A stretch of 32,162 bases of DNA from Limisphaerales bacterium (GTDB lineage Bacteria > Verrucomicrobiota > Verrucomicrobiia > Limisphaerales > UBA11358): contig PLHK01000099.1 in assembly GCA_003139955.1 (NCBI GenBank), forward strand, positions 8,848 through 41,009, given 5' to 3'. Under the pieces are notes generated by a model. It saw nothing but the letters and a program-made list of their open reading frames with translations, did no database searches and was not told the origin of the DNA. This document shows positions 22,216 through 29,876 of the stretch, piece after piece; position 1 is the first letter of the stretch, and each line of letters starts with the position of its first letter. The position numbers were made by a program, and so were the translations under genes.

Positions 22216-22697
22216 ACATCGTCATCGCCAACCGGCAGCGGACGAAAAAAATCAACACGCAGTTGTTGAAAGAAATTATCAGCGCGTCGTTTGCTGAATT
22301 AAAAATTGCCGAAGCGGAACTCGGCATCAATCTGGTCGGCGCAAAGGCGATGGCGAAAGTGAATTGGGATTTTCTCCAGCACGAAGGTTCGACGGATGTG
22401 ATCACGTTCGGCTACGCGAAGCCAGAAGCCAGAAGCCAGAAGTCAGAATTAAAATTGCATGGCGAACTGTTTGTCTGCGTGGACGAGGCGATTTTACAGG
22501 CGAAGAATTTTAAGACAAGCTGGCAGTCGGAAATCGTGCGTTACATTGTCCATGGTATTTTGCATCTGCTCGGCCATGACGATTCGAAACCGCATTTGCG
22601 GTGCAAGATGAAGCGCGAGGAAAACCGGCTGGTGCGGCGGCTGGCGCAAAGATTTACCCTCGCAGAACTTTCCCGGACGGCTAAAATGTCGGCATGA
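22212..22697 (+). CDS. ybeY: Endoribonuclease YbeY
   Basis: YbeY is a metal-dependent RNase for 16S rRNA 3'-end processing and ribosome quality control. In the motif HGILHLLGHDD, His114 and His118 fit the first two ligands of H-x3-H-x5-H. The third position (124) is Asp, with an extra His at 122. STDVITFGY and HGELFVCVDEA match the rest of the fold. Between them, about residues 69-79 (AKPEARSQKSE) are encoded by a heptamer array (22418-22452), placed where most family members have only a short loop. The 161-aa length is near normal. ATGA overlaps join it to phoH and to the DUF502 gene. Confidence 0.92.
   Translation: MNIVIANRQRTKKINTQLLKEIISASFAELKIAEAELGINLVGAKAMAKVNWDFLQHEGSTDVITFGYAKPEARSQKSELKLHGELFVCVDEAILQAKNFKTSWQSEIVRYIVHGILHLLGHDDSKPHLRCKMKREENRLVRRLAQRFTLAELSRTAKMSA
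22418..22452 (+). repeat. Heptamer array GAAGCCA inside ybeY
   Basis: Three GAAGCCA units are followed by GAAGTCA and GAATTAA, with no spacer. The array encodes the polar segment KPEARSQKSEL. Neither GAAGCCA nor its complement contains a stop codon in any frame. Confidence 0.9.
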
Positions 22698-23341
22698 GGA
22701 AGTCTATTTTTTACCGCTGGCGCGCCAGTTTTTTCACCGGGCTGGCGGTGACGCTGCCGGCGATCGTCTCGATCGCGGCGGTGATGTGGCTGTTCAAGAC
22801 GGTCTCCAACCTGACGGATCTGCTGCTATTTTTCGTCCCCAAAACCATCACGCACGCGGAAAATGGCAAGGGCGGAATGTTCTGGTATTGGAGCGCGCTG
22901 GCGCTGTTGCTCGCCGTGGCACTGATCACGGCGGTTGGACTGCTGGCGCGTTATTACATCGGCAAACGCCTCATCGAATGGCTGGACGCGGCGATGATGC
23001 ACGTCCCGCTGTTCAACAAATTTTATGGCGCGATCAAGCAGGTGAACGAGGCGTTCGCGGGCAATAAACATTCGTTCAAAACCGTAGTGATGGTCGAGTT
23101 TCCGAGCGCAGGAATCTATTCCATCGGCTTCATCACGAACGAGCAGCAGGGCGAGGTGCAGCAAAAAACCAAGGAGAACGTCCTCTGCGTTTTTGTGCCG
23201 ACGACGCCAAATCCGACCTCTGGTTTTCTCATCCTCGTGCCGGAAGAAAAAGTGACGAAACTCGACATGAGCGTGGCTGACGGCATCAAATACATCGTCA
23301 GCCTCGGTTCAATCTCGCCGGAACTCCCACCGAAAAAGTGA
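22694..23341 (+). CDS. DUF502 family membrane protein
   Basis: A 215-aa protein of the DUF502 family. Two membrane helices are clear: about residues 13-35 (FTGLAVTLPAIVSIAAVMWL) and 64-87 (YWSALALLLAVALITAVGLL). Then come IGKRLIEWLDAAMMHVPLFN, KFYGAIKQVNEAF, the FITNEQQGE turn and the typical VPTTPNPTSGFLILVPEEKV. The biochemical role of DUF502 is not established. It starts inside the ybeY stop (ATGA) and ends inside the recO start (GTGA), so it is bound to this operon by translation, but that does not reveal its function. Confidence 0.9.
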   Translation: MRKSIFYRWRASFFTGLAVTLPAIVSIAAVMWLFKTVSNLTDLLLFFVPKTITHAENGKGGMFWYWSALALLLAVALITAVGLLARYYIGKRLIEWLDAAMMHVPLFNKFYGAIKQVNEAFAGNKHSFKTVVMVEFPSAGIYSIGFITNEQQGEVQQKTKENVLCVFVPTTPNPTSGFLILVPEEKVTKLDMSVADGIKYIVSLGSISPELPPKK

Positions 23342-23988
23342 ACGTCGAAAACGCCAGCGGCCTCATCCTGCGCACGCGTCCGCTGACGGAAACCAGCCTC
23401 ATCGTTCATTGGCTCACGCCGGAACTGGGGCGCATCGCGACCGTGGCGAAAGGCGCGCGCCGACCAAAGTCGCCGTTCGCTGGCAAGCTCGATCTGTTTT
23501 ACGCGGCGGATTTTTCTTTCAGCCGCAGCCGCCGTTCCGATCTGCACACGCTGCGCGAAGTGAAGTTGAATGAGACGCACGGCGCGATCCGCGCGGACAT
23601 TTTGAAATTACAACAAGCGGCCTACGCAGCCAATTTTCTGGAGCAAACGACGGAAACGGAGACGCCGCTGCCGGATATTTTTGAACTCACGCGCGATTTT
23701 CTTGAGTTTTTGTGCGAACAGAAACCATCGGCGCAAACCATTTTTGCGCTCGAATTGAAATTGCTGCACGAACTTGGACTCGCGCCGGACTTGACACAAA
23801 CACGTTTGACACCGGGTGCGAAGAAAATCGTCGGGGCGCTGGCTGAGGCCGACTGGAAAATGATTTCCCGCCTCCAGTTGAGTCCGACGCAGGGCGGCGA
23901 ACTGCGCGAATGGCTTCATGGCCATTTGATTTTTCACTTGGGCCGACTGCCGCACGGACGATCGGTGGCATTGGCGGTTCAAGATTGA
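23338..23988 (+). CDS. recO: DNA repair protein RecO
   Basis: RecO anneals single strands and loads RecA at gaps together with RecR. The N-terminal OB-fold is visible (ASGLILRTRPLTETSLIVHW, GRIATVAKGARRPKSPFAG, LDLFYAADFSF). It is followed by the helical domain (ALELKLLHELGLAPDL). The 216-aa length is slightly short compared with 240-250 aa, and the zinc-binding CxxC found in some RecO proteins is absent. The start is GTG 23338, overlapping the DUF502 stop. No recR or recF is nearby. Confidence 0.88.
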   Translation: MNVENASGLILRTRPLTETSLIVHWLTPELGRIATVAKGARRPKSPFAGKLDLFYAADFSFSRSRRSDLHTLREVKLNETHGAIRADILKLQQAAYAANFLEQTTETETPLPDIFELTRDFLEFLCEQKPSAQTIFALELKLLHELGLAPDLTQTRLTPGAKKIVGALAEADWKMISRLQLSPTQGGELREWLHGHLIFHLGRLPHGRSVALAVQD

Positions 23989-24036
23989 AATGTATTTTTT
24001 CCGCCGAGGATTTTGATTATAGTCAGCGTATTCAGA

Positions 24037-26421
24037 ATGCTGCCTAAATTCATAAAAAAATTTTACAGCCTGCGCGTGCAACTGGTCGCGAGCGTTTTTC
24101 TTTGGATTTCCCCGGCGTTGGTGCTGACGTTCATCGTTAATCAAGACTGGTTCTGGGCTTACGCGCCGGAATGGCTGCGTTATTATGCGACGAGCGTGCC
24201 GTGGGACAGTTTCATCGTGGGCATGCTGGCGCTGATCGCGGCGTGGTATGGCGGTGAACATTTTATTTTGCGCCAAGTCCGAGCGTTGATGCGCGCGGTG
24301 CAACGGCTGGCGTCCGGTGATTTGCAGGCGCGGTCGGGCTTGAAGGAGGCCGAGGGCGAAATCGGCCAGCTCGCGCAAAAGTTTGACGCGATGGCGGCGG
24401 CTTTGCAGCAGCGCCAGAAGGAGCGCGATGAAATCGAGAAAAAATTCCTCAACCGCGCGATGCAGCAGACTTCCGTGGCAGCCGTGGGCCAGTGCGCGCT
24501 GACGAACCGCGATCTACAGGTCATCTACGAACAAGCGGTCTATCGCGTGGCGGAAATGTTCGCGGTGGAATACGCGATGTTGTTTCAACGGCTGCCGGAT
24601 GGACAGTTATATCCGCTCGCCGTTTTTGGCCTCGCACCCAAGGTCACGGGCGAGACCACGTTGCTGCACCAAAAACCATCGCAGATGTCCTGGACGGCGG
24701 AGACCGGCGAGGTATCGGTGGTGAATGACTGGAGCCAAGAAAATAAATTCGCCAAATCGTCATTGCTGGCGGAGCTTGGCGTGACCAGCGGCGTGGCTGT
24801 GGCGATTCCGACGCGGAACAAACCTTTCGGTGTGCTCGCGGCGCACACGACGCATCAGCGGGATTTTTCGCCCGACGACGTCCAGTTTCTGCTCGCGATC
24901 GCCAACGTCGTCGGCATGGCCACCGAACGCATCAAGGCCGAGACCGAGACGGGCAAACTCGCGGCGTTCGTGAAGGAAAATCCCAACGCCGCGCTGGAAG
25001 TTGCCGCCGACGGCACGGTGACTTATTTCAACGACGCCGCCGAAAAACTCGCCGCCGCGCTCGGCCAGGAACATCCGCAGCAGACGCTGCCGGAGAATTT
25101 TTTGCAAATCGTCAAGGACTGCCTCACATCGAACCAAGGCCAGACCGGTTTGCTCACCAAGATTGGCAGTCACACGGTTTCATGGTCGTTCAATCCGCTG
25201 CCGGATAGCGGCGTGGTGCATTGCTACGGCGAAGAGATCACCACGCGTTTGAATCTCGAAACGCAGTTGCTTCAATCCGAAAAGATGAAGACCTTCGGCC
25301 AGTTCGCCGCCGGCATCGCGCATGATTTTAATAATATGCTGACGATCATCCAAGGTCACACCAGCCGGCTACTCGCCGACGAAACGCTTTCAACGGACGC
25401 GAAAGAGTCCCTCACGCAGGTTTATTCCGCCGGCGACCGCGCGGCGCGGCTGACGCGGCAATTGCTTTTGACCAGCCGCAAAAACGTCATGCAGCCGAAG
25501 CTGCTCGACCTCCGCGAAGTTGTCGGCAGCACCAGCAATATGCTTGAACGCCTCGTCGGCGAAACCATCAAGCTGCGTTTCAAAAGTCCGCTGATCCTGC
25601 CGCTCGTCCACGCCGACCAGAGCATGATTGAACAGATCGTCATGAACCTCGCCAGCAACGCCCGCGACGCCATGCCCAACGGCGGCACGTTGATCATCGA
25701 GATTTCTGAAACCTTTGTCGGTCCCGAGCACGCCGAAATCCATCCTGAATCCGCCTCCGGACATTTCGTCAAACTTGAAGTCACCGACACCGGCTGCGGC
25801 ATGACCGAGGAAACGCGGGCCCATATTTTTGAACCATTTTTCACAACCAAGGATGTCGGCAAGGGCACCGGACTCGGCCTCGCGACCGTATTTAACATTG
25901 CGCGCCAGCACAACGGCTGGGTCGAAGTCCAGAGCCAGCCCGGCTGCGGCTCGACGTTCACAGTCTATCTTCCTGCCAACGCCGAAACTTTGATGGAAAC
26001 CCACCCGTTCGAAACAGCTGACGCCCTGCCCGTCCTCGGCGGTGACGAATTCATTTTGATTGCCGAGGACGAGGAAATGTTGCGCGAGCTCGCACGCGAA
26101 ATCCTCCAAGACGCCGGGTATCGCACTTTGGAAGCCGCGTCCGGTCCCGCCGCCATCGCGCTCTGGCAACAACACAAAGGCAAGATTGATTTGCTGCTCA
26201 CCGACATGGTGATGCCCGAAGGCGTTTCCGGCGTGGAACTCGCCGAACGTCTGCTGACCGAAGCCCCGGAACTCAAGGTCGTCTTCATGAGCGGCTACAC
26301 TTCCGATGACATCAGCCCCCAACTGCTCAACCGCACCAACGCCAGCTTCATCCAAAAACCTTACAGTCACGCCGAACTCATCAAGGTCGTCCGCGAGTGT
26401 CTGGATCGCAATCGAACTTAA
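24037..26421 (+). CDS. Hybrid sensor histidine kinase / response regulator
   Basis: A 794-aa membrane sensor. In order: two membrane helices (about 15-35 and 60-75) with a short outer loop, a HAMP-like linker (LRQVRALMRAVQRLASGDLQ), a GAF domain (about 150-310), a PAS-like domain (315-400), the dimerisation domain with phosphoacceptor His429 (GIAHDFNNMLTII), and an HATPase_c domain (NLASNARDAMPNGG, DTGCGMTEE, GKGTGLGLATV). The C-terminal receiver has Asp723 in LLLTDMVMPEG. No DNA-binding output domain is attached and no separate regulator is adjacent, so the target is unknown. ATG 24037 is preferred over TTG 24013. Its TAA overlaps the TAA of convergent proS inside the tetranucleotide TTAA. 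Confidence 0.93.
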   Translation: MLPKFIKKFYSLRVQLVASVFLWISPALVLTFIVNQDWFWAYAPEWLRYYATSVPWDSFIVGMLALIAAWYGGEHFILRQVRALMRAVQRLASGDLQARSGLKEAEGEIGQLAQKFDAMAAALQQRQKERDEIEKKFLNRAMQQTSVAAVGQCALTNRDLQVIYEQAVYRVAEMFAVEYAMLFQRLPDGQLYPLAVFGLAPKVTGETTLLHQKPSQMSWTAETGEVSVVNDWSQENKFAKSSLLAELGVTSGVAVAIPTRNKPFGVLAAHTTHQRDFSPDDVQFLLAIANVVGMATERIKAETETGKLAAFVKENPNAALEVAADGTVTYFNDAAEKLAAALGQEHPQQTLPENFLQIVKDCLTSNQGQTGLLTKIGSHTVSWSFNPLPDSGVVHCYGEEITTRLNLETQLLQSEKMKTFGQFAAGIAHDFNNMLTIIQGHTSRLLADETLSTDAKESLTQVYSAGDRAARLTRQLLLTSRKNVMQPKLLDLREVVGSTSNMLERLVGETIKLRFKSPLILPLVHADQSMIEQIVMNLASNARDAMPNGGTLIIEISETFVGPEHAEIHPESASGHFVKLEVTDTGCGMTEETRAHIFEPFFTTKDVGKGTGLGLATVFNIARQHNGWVEVQSQPGCGSTFTVYLPANAETLMETHPFETADALPVLGGDEFILIAEDEEMLRELAREILQDAGYRTLEAASGPAAIALWQQHKGKIDLLLTDMVMPEGVSGVELAERLLTEAPELKVVFMSGYTSDDISPQLLNRTNASFIQKPYSHAELIKVVRECLDRNRT

Positions 26422-28193
26422 ACCGCTTTGGCCAATGCCAGAACGGCTTCCACCGCCACGTCAATCTTCACAAACTGAACGGCACCATTGCGCGGCTTGA
26501 TTTCCACCTCGCCTTTCGCCAAAGATTTTTCACCGAGCGCGATGCGAATGGGAAAGCCGACTAAATCCGCGTCTTTAAATTTCACGCCCGGCCGTTCGTC
26601 GCGGTCATCGAGAATCACGTCAATGCTTTTGGCGGAAAGTTCGGCATAAAATTTCTCCGCCAGTTTCATCGCCTCACTTTCCGGCGCGACGGCGAGCGGC
26701 GTGATGCAAACTTGATAGGGCGCGACGCTCAGCGGCCAGACGACACCATCCTTGTCGTTGCCCTGCTCGATGATCGCCTGCAACGTGCGCGTCACGCCGA
26801 TGCCATAACAACCCATCACACTCGGCTTGCGCGCGCCGGCCTCGTCGAGAAACGTGGCGTTCAACTTCTCGCTGTATTTCGTGCCAAGCTTGAACACATG
26901 GCCAACTTCAATCGCGCGGCGAATTTTCAACGGCTTGCCGCATTTCACGCACGGCTCGCCCGCGCTGACAGTGCGTAAATCGAACCACGCCGTCACCTTG
27001 ATGTCGCGTTCGATGGAGACATTTTTCAAATGGAAACCATCTTCGTTCGCGCCGGTGGTCATGTCGTTCGCGCCCTGCAAACGCTCGTCGGCGTAAATTT
27101 TGAAACTATCAAAACCCAAATGTTTCCTTATTTCTAACATTTCATCACGGACTTTTCCCGTAAGATGTTCAAATTGTAAATTTATGGCACCAAGGCTTCC
27201 TGGCTTTGCTCCAAGTGTATCTGAACATTCCTGAGGAGTTGCTGCACGCACGGCAACTGCACCGGTCTTCGCCGCAAATTTGGTTTCGTTCAGTTGGTCG
27301 TCGCCGCGGATCAAAATCAAAACCGGTTTCGAGTCAGCAATATAAACCAATGTTTTTATCTGGCGGTTGGCGGGAATTTTGTAAGGTTCCTTGCTCAACG
27401 CCTCAATCGTCACGACGCCGGGCGTGGCAAATTTTTCAATCGCCGCGCCGATTTCGCGCGCGCCGGTTTTGGGAATTCCACTCGTCGCCTTCTCGATATT
27501 AGCCGCGTAGCCGCACGCTTCGCAAAAAGCGACTTCATTTTCGCCCGTCTCGGCGGGCACCATGAATTCGTGCGAATAATTGCCGCCGATCACGCCGGTG
27601 TCGGCCTCGACGGGAAACGCCTTCAGACCGCAGCGCGCAAAAATATTTGTGTAGGCGTCATACATTTTTTTATAGCTCGCCATCGCCCCTTCGTCCGTGG
27701 TGTCGAACGAATACGCGTCCTTCATGATAAATTCCTTTGCACGCATCAGCCCGAAACGCGGGCGGATCTCGTCGCGAAATTTCAAGCTGATCTGGTAAAA
27801 ATTCTTCGGCAACTGGCGGTAGGAATTGATTTCGTTCGCCGCGAGCGTGGTGATGACCTCCTCGGCGGTCGGACTCAAAAACCATTGGCGGCCGGCGCTG
27901 TCCTTGACCTTGAACAAAACGTTGCTGGCGGTTTCGGCGCGACCACTGGCCTCCCAGATTTCCGGCGGCTGGAGCGCGGGCATGAGCACTTCCACCGCGC
28001 CGGCGCGATCCATTTCTTCGCGAATGATTTTTTCCACCTTGCGCAACGCGCGCAGTCCTAGCGGCAGAAATGTATAAACGCCACCCGCTAATTTGCGGAT
28101 CAGGCCGGCGCGCAATAAAAGTTTGTGCGAAACAATTTCCGCGTCAGCCGGAGCTTCGCGCAATGTGGGAATCAAAGTTTGTGTCCACTTCAT
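26418..28193 (-). CDS. proS: Prolyl-tRNA synthetase (bacterial type with editing domain)
   Basis: A class II synthetase of 591 aa that charges tRNA(Pro). It begins MKWTQTLIPTLREAPADAEI. Motif 2 is the FRDEIRPRFGLMRAKEFIMK region and motif 3 the GCYGIGVTRTLQAIIEQG region. The INS editing domain lies between them (about 225-405; VYIADSKPVLILIRGDDQLN, GANEDGFHLKNV). The C-terminal anticodon domain follows (VILDDRDERPGVKFKDADLVG). At about 27121-27260, inside the INS region, codon choice is visibly more AT-rich than in the rest of the gene. The 173 bp to the divergent DUF4139 gene hold no convincing promoter. Confidence 0.97.
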   Translation of the reverse strand: MKWTQTLIPTLREAPADAEIVSHKLLLRAGLIRKLAGGVYTFLPLGLRALRKVEKIIREEMDRAGAVEVLMPALQPPEIWEASGRAETASNVLFKVKDSAGRQWFLSPTAEEVITTLAANEINSYRQLPKNFYQISLKFRDEIRPRFGLMRAKEFIMKDAYSFDTTDEGAMASYKKMYDAYTNIFARCGLKAFPVEADTGVIGGNYSHEFMVPAETGENEVAFCEACGYAANIEKATSGIPKTGAREIGAAIEKFATPGVVTIEALSKEPYKIPANRQIKTLVYIADSKPVLILIRGDDQLNETKFAAKTGAVAVRAATPQECSDTLGAKPGSLGAINLQFEHLTGKVRDEMLEIRKHLGFDSFKIYADERLQGANDMTTGANEDGFHLKNVSIERDIKVTAWFDLRTVSAGEPCVKCGKPLKIRRAIEVGHVFKLGTKYSEKLNATFLDEAGARKPSVMGCYGIGVTRTLQAIIEQGNDKDGVVWPLSVAPYQVCITPLAVAPESEAMKLAEKFYAELSAKSIDVILDDRDERPGVKFKDADLVGFPIRIALGEKSLAKGEVEIKPRNGAVQFVKIDVAVEAVLALAKAV

Positions 28194-28366
28194 ATGGTAA
28201 AAAGTTTAACAACAAACGAACGACGGAACGAAGAATTTTATTTCACCGGTTTCAACCCGTCCGCTGCAAATCCTGCCGCACGGAAATAAAACTGCTTGCC
28301 ACTGTTTCCACACGGGAGCATTTTTAGACAAGTCCCGTCCAACCCTCTGACGCTATGTCATAACTT

Positions 28367-29809
28367 ATGAAAAAACTGACTCTGACCATCCTGTCTGCCG
28401 CCGTGCTTTCGGCCACCGCCGAGCCCGCGCTCACCATCTACAACCAAAACTTCGCCGTTGTGCGCGACACCGTGCCGCTCGACTTGAAGGCCGGCGCGAA
28501 TGCCGTGGTTTACCCCGGCGCGACGGCACAGGTCGAGCCGGATTCCGTGATTTTGCGCGACCCGTCCGGCAAACATTCACTGCAAATCCTTGAGCAAAAT
28601 TATCGCAACGACCCCGTTTCGCAGGAATTGCTGCTCTCGCTCAACGAGGGCAAGACGATTGATTTCCAAAATCTGCGGATGAAGGACAGCACACAGACGC
28701 CCGAACTGATTCCCGGCAAAATCATCCGCAGCGGCTACGTTCCCGGCGGCGAGGCGCAGTCGCCGATCATCGAAGTGAACGGCAAACTTCAATTCTCCTT
28801 GCCCGGCCAGCCGTTGTTTCCCGACCTCGGCGATGACACGATTCTCAAGCCCGCGTTCAACTGGCTGCTGCAATCCGACAAGCCTGGCGCATTCGACGCC
28901 GAAGTCGGCTACGTCACCGAGGGCTTCGACTGGAGCGCCAGCTACAATCTCGTCTCGCCGGAAAAAGGCGACCTCGTGGATTTGGTCGGCTGGATCACGA
29001 TGAACAACAACAGCGGCAAAACGTTTGTGGACGCAAAAATAAAATTAATGGCCGGCGATGTGAATAAAATTCAGCCGCCGCAGCCAATGGGGTTTTTCGG
29101 CGGAGCGCGAAAAGCGATGGTTATGGAAGCAATGGAGGATAATTCCGCAGCCGTCACTGAAAAAGCTTTCGACGAATTTCATCTTTATTCTATCGCACGC
29201 CTGACCACGCTGCACGACCACGAAACCAAGCAGGTTGAATTTGTCCACGCCGAAAAAATGTATGCGCCGACGATCTACGTTTACGACGGCGCGGCGGGTT
29301 ATCAATTTTACGGTTTGAATTACGACCAGAATTACGGCACGGAAGGAAATAAAAAAATCACCGTCATGCGCGAGTTCAAGAACGCCGAGACGAACCAGCT
29401 CGGCATCGCGCTGCCCGCCGGCAAGCTGCGCTTTTATCGCCGCGACGACGACGGCCAGTTGCAGTTCGTCGGCGAGAACACGATTGACCACACGCCGCGC
29501 AACGAGACCGTGCGCGTGACCACCGGCAATTCATTTGATCTGGTCGGCGAGCGCAAGCAGACCAATTTCCGCGTGGACACCGGCGACAAGTGGATTGACG
29601 AATCGTTCGAGATCAAGCTGCGCAACCGCAAAAAGACTGACGCAGTAGAAATCCGCGTCGTCGAACATCTTTATCGCTGGAGCAACTGGGACATCACCGC
29701 CAAGTCCGACGACTTCGAGAAAAAAGATTCGCAGACCATAGAGTTCCGTATTCCCGTCAAACCCGACGAAGAAAAAACGGTGACTTACACCGTGCATTAT
29801 TCGTGGTAA
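28367..29809 (+). CDS. Secreted DUF4139 domain protein
   Basis: A 480-aa exported protein. Residues 1-18 form a signal peptide (MKKLTLTILSAAVLSATA) with likely cleavage before EPALTIYNQ. The rest fits DUF4139: LTIYNQNFAVVRDTVPLDL, VEPDSVILRD, the ASYNLVSPEKGDLVDLVGW region, KIKLMAGDVNKI, and the beta-rich end KQTNFRVDTGDKWIDESFEI with VTYTVHYSW. It is probably periplasmic or surface-located. The family has no known biochemical role. It stands alone and ends at a strong terminator shared with the convergent smc gene. Confidence 0.88.
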   Translation: MKKLTLTILSAAVLSATAEPALTIYNQNFAVVRDTVPLDLKAGANAVVYPGATAQVEPDSVILRDPSGKHSLQILEQNYRNDPVSQELLLSLNEGKTIDFQNLRMKDSTQTPELIPGKIIRSGYVPGGEAQSPIIEVNGKLQFSLPGQPLFPDLGDDTILKPAFNWLLQSDKPGAFDAEVGYVTEGFDWSASYNLVSPEKGDLVDLVGWITMNNNSGKTFVDAKIKLMAGDVNKIQPPQPMGFFGGARKAMVMEAMEDNSAAVTEKAFDEFHLYSIARLTTLHDHETKQVEFVHAEKMYAPTIYVYDGAAGYQFYGLNYDQNYGTEGNKKITVMREFKNAETNQLGIALPAGKLRFYRRDDDGQLQFVGENTIDHTPRNETVRVTTGNSFDLVGERKQTNFRVDTGDKWIDESFEIKLRNRKKTDAVEIRVVEHLYRWSNWDITAKSDDFEKKDSQTIEFRIPVKPDEEKTVTYTVHYSW

Positions 29810-29827
29810 GACAACTTGCCGTTAAAT

Positions 29828-29859
29828 AAAAAAGGCCGCGCTAACGCGCGGCCTTTTTT
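29828..29859. terminator. Bidirectional terminator between the DUF4139 gene and smc
   Basis: A perfect 14-bp stem, six A-T pairs then GGCCGCGC/GCGCGGCC, closes a TAAC loop (29842-29845). The A-run on one side and T-run on the other allow termination from both directions. It lies 18 bp after the plus-strand stop and 17 bp after the smc stop on the minus strand. Confidence 0.93.
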
Positions 29860-29876
29860 GTTTTCAAAAATAGAAT

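Noticed and set aside
3413-22452. CRISPR or transposon reading of the heptamer arrays
   Set aside because: There are no spacers, no cas genes, no transposase and no terminal inverted repeats. The units are simple 7-bp tandem copies.
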